Shown here: piece after piece, positions 29,251 to 40,900 of the stretch
How the letters are laid out: each line of letters starts with the position of its first letter
Numbering within the stretch: position 1 is the first letter of the stretch
From: Hoplostethus atlanticus
Lineage: Eukaryota > Chordata > Actinopteri > Trachichthyiformes > Trachichthyidae
Assembly (NCBI GenBank): GCA_034670405.1
Contig: JAXDDX010000048.1
Span: forward strand, 2,981,501-3,045,500
DNA: 64,000 nt
Reading direction: 5' to 3'
Position numbers and translations under genes: made by a program
The notes under the pieces: generated by a model
Database searches by the model: none
What the model was told of the DNA's origin: nothing
What the model saw: the letters and a program-made list of their open reading frames with translations, nothing else

Positions 29251-31250
29251 CAATTTTAATTAATTTATTAGACAAAAGACAGAATTCACTCACTCATTTT
29301 CATGGAAAAATAGGCAAAAGAGTTAAAGTTAAAGGTAAGTTAAAGTTAAGTTAAAGCCCATATTGAAAGCCATCAGCAACACTGTTTAAATCACATTGTC
29401 TAAGAGAGTAATCTCTTTATTGCAATTCCACATTTTCAACTAGGTAATGTCCAAGTCAGTGGTTAACCTTCCAAAACTATCTTAATGTAGCCAATGAGAA
29501 AAAGGCTACGGTGAGGAAGACAGCCTTCACCACTGTTGAGGAGCTTGTACTCCAGCACAATGCCACCAGGCCAATGATGGAGGGCATCCCAGGGGCCAGT
29601 GGCTGGGTGCAGCAGCTCCTATATCGGTGGGTAGGTGCACTTCATCCTTCATAAACCCTTTTGGAATTTCCTATTGGATAATTCAATTTGTGCTTGTAAA
29701 GATAATTATCCAAGTGCCCTAAAGGATCTTGTCGACCTCTAAAAACACATTCCCTTCTAAATGCTCTCCTTACAATGATCGCTCCTCTTACAAACGGTGC
29801 ACTCATTTCTGCTGTTGGGTGTGTGTCATTTCACCGGGTGGTTTATATATGTTCAAACTATCCAGCTAACTTGAATTTAAACCTTCAAGTTTTTGCAGGT
29901 TTGGGTTTAAGACTCCGGTAACAAGTCTGGCTAAATTGTGAACTTGCTGAAAACTAACACAATGGAAAACCAAATGGTGTTGATACTCTACTGTGGCTAT
30001 ATGTTGAAAATGAGATATCCTTTTTGTAGCTGTAATCTCTCAAAAAATGATCTGTAATGAGATTTAACATTTATCTATGGGATATATTATGACTTATATT
30101 GCTTATATATTAAGAGAAGAAGGGAGGAGCCCTCAGGAAAAGCAATCATATTCCTGACTTCTTTCTCTGAAACACCCCTAGTAAAATCAGGTCAAAGGTC
30201 ACTCTGAATAGACCTCATTTAATACTTCCCAGCCATTCTGTAATCTTGTTACTGGGCCATGACATCACCTCTAGACACCTCTGGCTTTTTATGAGACAGC
30301 ATAATATAGTAACTCAGTATAATATTGCCTTATAGACCTGGGTCAAAGTGTTATCATATCACAATTATTAGTATTTGTCTTAACTTGCTTGTAGGACCAA
30401 ACGGTTTTGGGTTTGTTGTTTTGCCACATAGACAATACAATAAGTGACAAAGTTTTGACAATTACAGAAGTGTTTGAAAGCCAGTTTACTATACTTCCCT
30501 ATGACAACTGAAATTGCTCTGAAACAGTAAAACCCACCCTTTAACAAGGCTAATACACTTCTATAAAACCTCCTTGGCTAAAACGACCACGGCCACACAA
30601 CTATCCTTGCGGTCAAAAAAACAAACACTGTGTAGAGAGGTGAACCAGGAAGACATTTAGCTTTGACAGATTCCTGGCTTTTTGATAGGTTTTGTGTGGG
30701 CCCCAGTTGGGGTAACTGGTTAAAATGGGCTACCCGTTTAAGCCTAGCTCCGGTCTATGTGTGGGAAGACATGCATTGACATGGCTTTTGATCTAGTGTT
30801 CTTTACTGGTTCTGCAGGCTGTATACAGACGGCTAAAGATAGGACTGTGTTGACATGTAGGCACCTCAACATGCACATTTTATGAAGTTGCTCTATGCTC
30901 TGTGGCTTCAGTCAATCTTGGCTGAAATGTAAAAGAACATAAGACTGTGGGGGAAACTGAATGACACTCACTATAGAAACGTTTTAACTCTCAAACAATG
31001 TCATACATAAATGCCTGTACTTTATTACAATTATGACGTGTGTATGCATAAACAACTGGTGACAGAAAAAATAATACAACCAAAAGGAAACTGTACAGGG
31101 AGTAAAACGATAAAGAAAAAAATATAATATAAAAAAAAAGGTAGTAGAATACCTAATTTTTCTATTCTGCTCTCAGCTCTGATTTCTACTCAACACACTC
31201 AGCTGTTCCTCCCCCCCCAACAAAGTGTGCGTTCTTGTCGGCAGTCTCGC
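29251..31250. other. Intergenic, dpp7-noxa1
   Basis: Mostly AT-rich without recognised genes. One coding-like patch without ATG lies at about 29468-29648 and is treated as a finding. No SINE or Tc1 signature was seen. Confidence 0.5.
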
Positions 31251-31454
31251 TCGCGCCCGACCTGCTCACAACGATGACCAGAGCGCGACTGGGCTTACCT
31301 CGTGGACGCGCTACTATTGTTCTTAAAAAACCTGTTTGGTTTGAATGGGGAATTTATTTCTGGCACCAGTCTGACGTCGGACACCTGTAGTTCATTAATC
31401 CCTGTGGGTAAATTAGCAGTAAAAGTAATCGGATTGAGCAGGGAAAAAGACATA

Positions 31455-31540
31455 GAATATAAGCACACAAATATATTATTATTATTATGTTATTATTATG
31501 TTTATTATTATGTTTATTATTATTATTATTATATTAATGT
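31455..31540 (+). repeat. (TTA)n microsatellite
   Basis: Interrupted ATT/TTA repeats. Confidence 0.85.
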
Positions 31541-31979
31541 AATTTAAACCCATGTTACATAGACTGTTGGTGGGGATTATAGGGAAGGAGTATGGATTAT
31601 TACATGTATGGATTACAGTTGTAACTGCATTTATTTAGTTGTTACACACTATATTGAAAGCTCTTTACTTAAATACAAATGACTAAATTAGACATATGTG
31701 CTATGTATAAATATAAGTATGTATAAACATTATGTAATAAAATATGAAAATATCAGTTTGTATACAGCATGAAATGTATTCTAAAGCTTCAACCAAAGTC
31801 AATTACTGCGTAAGCTTCCCCGTTGGAAGTAACAAGGAATGATTTGTAATTACTACGTGACTATGTGTGCTCTGTTGTAATGATATTGCGTACGTGCTAT
31901 AGCAACTATCTGCTGATGCATTCCATGGCCTGTTTGCCGTGCCTCCCCAGGTACTATCTAGGGAATGTGGACAGGGGAC

Positions 31980-32119
31980 TTCCTTGTAGAAACCGGGTGG
32001 AGATTCCCAGCCAGCCTGTTTCAGCCTTGCCTTCACTTCCTTGTTGGCACACTGAGGAAGACTGCAGATACTAAGGAGCCTGTCCTTGACTGAATTGACT
32101 CCTCATTCAAGAATAAAAG
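31980..32119 (+). promoter_or_regulatory. noxa1: Possible noncoding first exon and promoter of noxa1
   Basis: The first coding exon of noxa1 starts one base before its ATG at a clear acceptor (TCTCCTGTGTCCAG), so an upstream noncoding exon must exist. A good donor, AAAAG|GTAAGC, lies at 32119/32120, and the stretch before it has ETS-type motifs (CACTTCCT, GAGGAAG), which drive related p67phox in myeloid cells. The link is inferred. Confidence 0.35.
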
Positions 32120-32572
32120 GTAAGCACTCCCAAGGTTTCTTTGGTAAAGGATTCAATTGTGTGATTTGAATAACATCTCAAGGTAGGAAGTGTTTGTGGT
32201 ACAAGGATGTCCTGCATGTTCCAGGTTATTACTGTTTTAGTGTAAATAATTCAACTATTCATTTAAGTATTACTTTTCATTCATTTTGAAAAGGTTAATA
32301 GTTGTGAGGGTTTAGCATGACATCTGTAAATGTTTAGTATAAGATATGTAAACTGAAAAACAAGTCAATGAATTGATACCAGACAGCTACATATCAATGA
32401 AATGAATCAAAAAGCACATTTATATTTATAATAAACAAATGTTAATGCATAGTGTGCAGAAGACTGTGGATCACTGTGGATTTAAAAAAAAAAGTGAATT
32501 GAAATTCATCACTCTTTAGCTCAGAGATATAGATGATTCCACTGAAAATGTCATCCTACTACAACTACTATT

Positions 32573-32791
32573 AGATTAGATTAGATTAGATGGCTCTTTA
32601 TTGTCCCCGAGGGGAAATTGCAGCTATGCAGCAGTGTACAAAGCAAGAGAGAAGCACACAGCACTATACAATAAACAAAATTACCAAAAATATACCAAAA
32701 ATATACAAATTAGTGCATACCAGTGACAAGAAATAAGCTAATTAGCTTTAGCGCAATTTACTGTTGTGCAATTTTTATATTCAAGGTGTGT

Positions 32792-32822
<31 letters not shown>

Positions 32823-33345
32823 GGCAGTGCTGTTTCAGGTACTACACTTGTGTAAAGGTCAGTTCTGAGTAGTACCGGGTGTAGGTGTATGTCTATGTGT
32901 GGGAGGGGGGGGGGGTCAAGAAGAAAGCAGTGCACTTTCTTCTTGACCTTCTTGTTCACTTAGGTTGGATGAGATAATCGGGCTGAAGGAGCTTCTCAGC
33001 CCGTTCATCTCATCATAGAGGGGGTGGGATGGGTTCTCCAAGATGGATCCTCCCCTCAGCCACCTCTTCCAGGCTGTCCAGGCTCTCTCCCACAACTGAG
33101 CCAGCTTTCTTGACCAGTTTGTTGATCTTGTTGGCATCCTTTGCCTTGATGCCACCTCTCCAACATACCACAGCAAAGAAGAGTGCACTGGCCACCACAG
33201 TCTGGTAGAACATGCGGAGCAGCCTGTTGCACACATTGAATGATCTGAGCCTCCTCAGGAAGTACAGTCAATCAATGTTGTCTGACCAGTCCAGCTCTGC
33301 TGGTGAGGTAGTCCGTAATCCAGTGTGCCATGGCGTGGTCTACTT
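32573..33345 (-). mobile_element. LINE (L2/Rex-type) 3' end
   Basis: Minus-strand frames encode a reverse transcriptase C-terminus (NRLLRMFYQTVVASALFFAVVCW, split by later shifts, then KINKLVKKAGSVVG). It ends in a (TCTAA)n tail at 32573-32590 after GAGGGGAAATTGCAGC. It contains a GT/poly(G) microsatellite (about 32786-32824). 5'-truncated. Confidence 0.7.
32786..32824 (+). repeat. (GT)n followed by poly(G)
   Basis: A GT dinucleotide run leads directly into about 18 G residues; a second G run lies near 32905. Confidence 0.9.
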
Positions 33346-33636
33346 CTACTACTACTAATAATAATAATACCTTGTCATTAAAAAATGACAGCAATTTAAA
33401 AAAAAAAAAAACAATAAATTATAAATAAACATTCTTAACAAAAAATAAAGAAAAGTGTAAAAATTCACACTGTAACTAAAACAACAATAAAACAATCAAA
33501 AACAACAAACATCAAGTCAGCATCCAGGCAAGAATCATAAATAGCCAAATACTTTTATCCAAAATACTTATAAGTGTATTTTTTCCAATGGTGGATATTT
33601 GTACACATGTATGTAATCCTGTCTCCTGTGTCCAGG

Positions 33637-36600
33637 ATGCTGTACACGGAGTTACTGCGGCTGTGGGATGAGGCGGTTAAGGCCGTGGACGCCAAGGACT
33701 GGCAAGGCGCTCTGGCCAAACTTGACCAGATCACTGAGCCCACGTCTCGTACGCTGTTCATCACCGCCTCGGCTCACCTTGCTCTGGGACAGCTGGAGCC
33801 AGGCCCTGCAGGTCCTGTCTGAGGGTTGGGGATTGATTGGGGGGTGGGGCATTAAAGGACAAAGGGATTTGCTTTAGGGTTAGACTGATATATAGGTTTA
33901 CAATACCTCCAAAAAGAGTGGATTCCTCAACTCCAATTGTGTTCAACCAATATTTTAGCCAATTGTTGAGCTGCTTTATCCTGAAGGCGGGACTTCTCCC
34001 TTAACTTCAAAGTAAGCCTAGTCTAGTGCTCACTCATTGGTCTGTCAGAGAAACTATCTGTGTATATGACTACCTCCATATTGTGCCAATTTTTTTACAC
34101 TTTAAGATGACAAATTCCATCATATTCCATGGCCTGTTTGTTTTCCATGGCACATCCATAGAGCAGAGTACATGCAGATACTGAGCTGAGCATGGATTAC
34201 AATGGTATGTGTGGAAATATCAATTCATGCATTTAAGGTGAACTGGTGCAAAATTATTATTATTAATGTTATTGTTCTTGCAACATAGAGATTTCTTCAT
34301 TTGCGTGAATTAGCTTTAGGCTATTCCCTTAAAAAAGAGTTGCTAGGTCTCAAATGTAGCTTCATATGGTTTAATCCATAGGAGTCGAGGAGTTGATTCC
34401 AGCGACTCCCAGAATCAGGATCAACACCGGAAACCTGGGTGCAACACTTACTCGCACCCTGAAAAACTGTGGTTCTTTGGCTTCCGCCCATTGATGTTTA
34501 ACTCAACCAATGAAATCATTTCTGCCTCCAGAGCAGCTCTGAGAAATGTCTGTAGACCTAAAACTCTGCCACCTGCTCACTCATTGGAAATCAGTTTGGA
34601 TAAGAGTGTCAGCTAAATGACTGTAATTCAGGTACACATTCATCTGTCTGTGTGTCCAACCTGAAACTGTCCCTTTCTCCCTGTAACGTCCAGGCCTTGG
34701 ACCAGACCATCGCCAAAGATGAGCGCCTTGCCGTCGGCTTTTTCCAGAGAGCTGCGGTCCTGATGCAAGTTGACAGGTGGGAGGCTGCACTGTATCCCAT
34801 CGCCAACCGTATATGATTTATTCATTCATCTAGCCTCACAATCAACACTTACATGGAGGATTTTCAAGAGATTCGCGTTGAGACATCACACTGTAATCAA
34901 CGCACAAGCTTGCATCTGGCGTATGATTCATTCATGATGGGTTCCATTCCAAGACGGGGATGTTTCCATTTTGAGAGCATGCCTGAAATTGTTTTGAAAG
35001 AATGGGCGTCAAGTCATTCAAATGGTAGAGATCTCATTTTAGAATTAAACTCTTTCCTCCTTCCCATGATTTTTCCCCCATTTGATTTTCTCCATCCTTC
35101 TCTTTATCTGTTTTCTGTGTTGCGGTTACTCCAGGTTGGAGGATGCTCTATCGGACTGCATTTTGGCTCAGAAACACATGAGGGAGAACATGGTCATCGA
35201 CTACAGACAGCTGGGGCTGCGATACAAACTCTACAGCTGGCAGGTCTGACACTCCAACACACACACACACACACTAACACACACACATCATCGTCCCTTC
35301 CCGCGATAGTTATCTATGAACACGCATGCTTTGTATCGCAGGTTCATCTCACAAGGAAACACCAGAAACACCGAAAATAAATCCATCCATTCGCGTATGT
35401 CAGATTTGATAAATGGAAAGAGAGTGAAGCTCGCTCAGGTCACTGCCTCCATTGTGTAGTTGAAACACTAGATACACACCTGAGAACTAACAAAGCCTCA
35501 TTGATGGAGGCTGAAGAAGAGGTTACACAATATGAAATATTTCTGGCAGAACCGATGAGACACCAAAGTTTCCCAGCGACTGTGCACCTGTGCAGCCTGT
35601 CAGTAAGGCTTTATATGGTCAAGTCACAGGTATGCATGAATATATATATTATTATAATAACAACAATATTAGTATAAATACTAGTATCATGATTTGCAAT
35701 GGTGAGTTTTAGTGTTCCATGGTCTGAACGCTGTTTCAGAGGCTTTTCCACCCTGCCAAGAATAAAACTCTGGGGGAAACACTGAGGCCCAGATTCACTA
35801 AAGGTTTGTGCAGGGAAGAGTGTGCCCTATATCACCAAAATGACCAAATCAGAAAGCCTAGTTAACTGTACACAGCACGCCTCATAGCACAGGGCATGCA
35901 CCTGTCATGTTTATGGATATGTAAAAATATATATCAATCTTATTATTTTTTGCACATTTATTTGCTGGCGAGGCTGTGCAGATCAAGGTTGCGCCCCAAT
36001 TCACCAACATTCGGCAACACCGATTCGTGCAAATTATTTGTAGATAATGTAGATATAAGATGGCGTGAAGACGTCGCACAGACGCAGGCATCCTCTCCAG
36101 CAAAGTCGGACAAACAAGGGAGAATCCTATCCTAGAATCTCAGATCAGATCAGAGAACAGTCCAATTATAAAGGGGCTTTAGGGCGCAAGGGTGGCAGCC
36201 TTGGTGGATCAGTATTAAAGCTGAAGCACTACGGTTGGCGATGAAGGGGGGGGGGCTAAATACGAGGGGTTGTTTGTGCCACAACTCAAGTTGCATATCA
36301 GATTAAAACTCTTGCCCACACAATGCAAGGAGAAAAAGATATTGAATGCTGGCTGAAAGTAGCTTTCATCCAAAAATATCGCTATCGGCCTTCAAAAACC
36401 CATATCAGTCAAACCCTACTTACAACATGTTTGCCTGTGTCAGTATGAGTAAGGTACATGCTCTTGTCCTACAGAGAATAGAAAATGTGCACAACGCACA
36501 ACATTTGATAAGGAAAGAGTGAGTGTTTCATGGCCGTAAGGAAATAAGGACATCCATGAATATGAGGGTTTATATTGGTTTACGCAACAGCCAGAAGGAA

Positions 36601-37926
36601 GTATCTAAATCACAAAGGACAGCTTTGTGGTTGACTCACATCCTATGACAGCTGAAATGGAATAGAAAACAATCACTCCACCTCTTCTCCTCCTCCTGTT
36701 CATCCTTATCTTGAAGTTCTCCATCATCCATGTCTCAGAAGGAAAACAGAGGAAAACCTCATATCTCCAAAAGACATTTCAGGGATTAAGGAAAAAACAG
36801 AGCCTCACTCTCAGGTTTACAACTTATGTATTTTTGAAATAATACACATTATTTAAAGAAAAAAAAAAAGAGACAGTCACCACCAGTGGTGTTTAGAGTT
36901 AGACCGATGTGGGTTTTTGAAGGCTGATATTTTGCGCCAATATTCAAAATCTGACCATTTTCATGCCAAAAATAATCATCGAGTTATTAGTATTGATTAG
37001 TATTGATCAGTATTGATCAACCTAGTAACCAGGTTTCCACACAACAGGATGGAACAAAACAAGATGGAAATAATGGGAAGATATAACGAGCACCAATGTG
37101 GATGTCTGCTAGGTGTTGTATAATGCAGCAGCTGTATACTGTCGGATGGGCCAGTGGGAGCAGGCCAGGGACATCCTGCTGTCGGCCTCCCAGGAAAAAG
37201 GAGGAGGTCGGGGGGGAATTGTGGAACCGGCTATAGACAGTGTTTTGGTGAGTAAAACTCCATTGCTGATTCAGCGTGTTGTATTCCTATACTTATGAGG
37301 CCCACATGTCCTCATAAGGATAAAAAGATGAGAAATCCTCCAAAGTGAGGGCCTAGTTTAGGGTTATGACTTAAGTGTAGGGCTAAGGTTAGAATTGTGA
37401 TTAAGGTTTAAGGCCAGACATGTAGTGGAGAGAGTTGAGGATAGGGTAAGGGATTAAAGGTATGAATGTCATCATCGATGCTCCCCACAAATATATACTA
37501 ATAGAAGTGTGTGTGTGTTTGTGTGTCCTCCAGCGGGGGGAGGTCCTGGCTCCTCTCCTGGTGCCCGAAGTGGATGTGTTTCGCCCCAGGAAACAGGATG
37601 TGGAGCAGCTCCAACAGAGAGACTTCCTGGGCAAAGCAAAGGTAAAGCATCCCTGTAGCTGTAGAATGTTGAATGTACGGTACATTTCCCTATCGAGGGC
37701 ATCGACTGGGTACGGTAAGGTGTGGCAAAAATCACCATGAGCTTATTTGAAAACTACATCTAACAAAAAACACACCGGGGGAGCATTCAGGACCAGCGCT
37801 CCCAGTTTGGTGACCTACATATAATCCATTTATCACACTGACCATTGTCAGACATCAGGCAAATGATATGAAATTATATTAGATGACAGGATTTTCCATA
37901 GCTCATCAACTGGACCCCGAATGTAC

Positions 37927-37960
<34 letters not shown>

Positions 37961-40900
37961 GTATCACTTAGTATGACTTTCCTTCCAGGTGATTTCCTCC
38001 ATGATCCCCAATGATGACTTTGGAGGCTTTGAACCACTGAGGATGCAGGTAAGCCTGACCAGAGGTAACGGCATGAATCTGGTCGTGGTGTCAGTCATTT
38101 CTCCTACTGACGGTCCTTCTGTCCTCAGAAACCTGGTTTCTATGAGCCCGCGGTGGACGGAGCTCAGTGAGTATTACCATCAGTCACATGGAAACACACA
38201 ACTACTATTACTACTACTACTACTACTAATACTAATACTAATAATAATAACACCAATGATCATAACAATCATAACTATAACCCCACATTTTATCTGTGTA
38301 ACACTTTTCAAGGCACTTCATCAGACAGCAAAGCGTGAAATCAAAACAACAGAACATACAGTAAAAGGATGCTGTGTGGATGTATGACTAATTTAACTCC
38401 TTCACTACCTTTTTAGGGATTCTCGTTATATGCGTATGCGAGTCCCTTACATGGCTCGGGGCCCCGGTCAGCTGACGGCGCCAGGAGGGGCCATGGTCTT
38501 TATATTCAGCGAGGAGGACAGGAACGGGATGGCAAATGTCATATACGAAGGGCAGGTGAGGAGGAAGAGGAGAAGCCTCATTGCGGAGCGAATCATTCTC
38601 GTAGATTCTCCCATTCTACCCTGAGATGGTAACGACCTAAATGTCTTGCCCGATAAGCCCCGGCAGCGAGAATCAAGACATAAAATATCATTTGACATAA
38701 AATATGAATTTATGTAACAGAACTGTAACCATAGAAACGTCTATATCTAGCATCCATGGCTACACTGTACCAGAACTGTAACCATAGCAACATAAACAAA
38801 TTCGGTAAGATTGCCATTCATCCTCTAACTAGCAAATAAGAGTTTTGTGCTGAAACAGTGACCTGTTATTCAGAAACAACACACCATAGAATGCATTGAT
38901 TGGCCAATCAGAAGCGAGCATTCAGCAAAGCCATGTAATAAATCATATCCGTACTCAAGGCCTTCAAAGGTCTTGAATTGAGTTGAATGAAGTATCTTCT
39001 GATCTGATTGGTCTACAGCTGCTTTCATTTTCACATTATATTTTAATTGCAACATTGGTCTTATATTCCATTCTACCTGGTATTAAAAAAGGTCTTAATA
39101 AGTCCCTAATTTAACTTGATGAAACTTGCAGACACTCATGTGAAACAGAGCCAAAGAATGTAGATGGCTATTGGTTAGTTTCTGTTTATACTAGCACTAT
39201 TACATCAGAAGTGGCCAATGAAAAAGCTTCATGTTACCTCCCTATGCATCTATCGGGGACTGCTCGGTTTCATTTTCCTCAACTGATTTCAACGTCTGAC
39301 TTGTAGTTCTTGATCATTTTTTCAGAGAGGTCTTCTGCCCATGGCCCTGCTTGAGCCAGCAGATGTCAAGATGACCAAAGGCAAAAGGAAGAATGTAATG
39401 TTTTTGTCCTTTTCATACTTCATATTGTCATGCTTTGGCAGAGATTATTTCAGCATCCTATGGAGGGAAACAATATATTGGGGTTCAGCTAAGAGCCTGT
39501 CTGCTCTATCAGGGGGAAAAAAAGTTGTGTTGATAATTTACTTGACCGGCCAGTTGCCAGTTACAAGATTGCCCCTAAACAAAAGATGCTAGATTGCTGC
39601 TGGAAGAATAGCGTGAAAATTCACAACACTCTTTAGATATTTTACAGCTGAAATGAATTGCTGTTGCACTGACCACCCTGTCCTTACTCCTCCCTTCAGA
39701 GTGTTCCCAGTGGGATCCCCCTTCCACCGGGCCTCACGCCGCCCACTCGCCCAGTGACCCTGCCCAGGCCTGCAGCTCCTACTCGGGGTAGATGAATCAC
39801 ATTCCCCCTTGTCCTCTAATATCCTCCTGCCTTACCTTTCCACCTCCTTTCTCACCTCTTCTCTATCTAGCACCTTTCTATTATCCTATCCTCCTAGGGT
39901 CACAGCAGTGGCTCTGACGTACTCCTTATTATTGGTTACTTGTAATGATGGTGATCTAGGAATTTAAGGGTATTCTACTGTTGCATTGTAAGTCACTCTG
40001 GTTAAGAGTGTCAGCTAAATGCAAAATGTAAAGTTGGGGTGATGGAAACACGCAGTATGTGATCAGACTAGGGTTGGACCAATGTCGGTTTTTGAAGGCC
40101 GATACCGATATTTTTGAAACAAAGGTGCTGATAACCAATATTTTTGCCGATATACAATATCTTTAAGTTTGACCATTTTCATGCAAAAATATTCCAAAAC
40201 ATCACAAGCATTCAGTTTTCATCCCACCAGAAATGTACTCTTTGCAGGGTGAAAAAAGGCCTCTGAAACTGAAAGACTGAAGGAGAAAACATGCATACTT
40301 GCGTAGAAATCTGATTAAAATGTTGCATTAGAATCAATTCGGGTTAAAAGCTTCCATAGACAGCCCGTGCAGTATTGATCAAGTGTACGATAAATATGTA
40401 ATCAATCAACCTGCATCATATACATCAAATCAGGTGGACGACACTGATTGGCCGATATCTGATTTTTAATAAAAGGCCGATATCACTCCATCAGTATACA
40501 GATATATATTGGTCTAACCCTAGATCATGATGTTGTATTTAGTGTGTGATCAGACTGTTGCACATTATTGTATTTTCTCTCCAGAACATTTTGTCCTAGA
40601 CACCCCACCTCCATCTTACATCACTGCCACCACGCCACCCCTGACAACTACAGAGCGCCATGCAAACAGGCCCAGTGACCAGGTAGCTTCCTCTCATAAA
40701 AGATCCAGCTCACGACACACAAATACATTTTTTTTTTTACAATTTCCTACACAATCTAAATATAGAGGAATTGTGTGGACTTGTGATAAAATGCTTTGTA
40801 AGGCTTGAACCTACTAGGGAGAATTGCTGATGTGTCCTGATTAAGTCACTATGGCGCTCGAGGGAGGGAGGAGGTAGTCAGTATTTGGATATAAATACTC

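Noticed and set aside
34853-35380. 175-residue ORF on the plus strand
   Set aside because: It crosses noxa1 intron 2, exon 3 and intron 3 in a frame that does not match the TPR protein.
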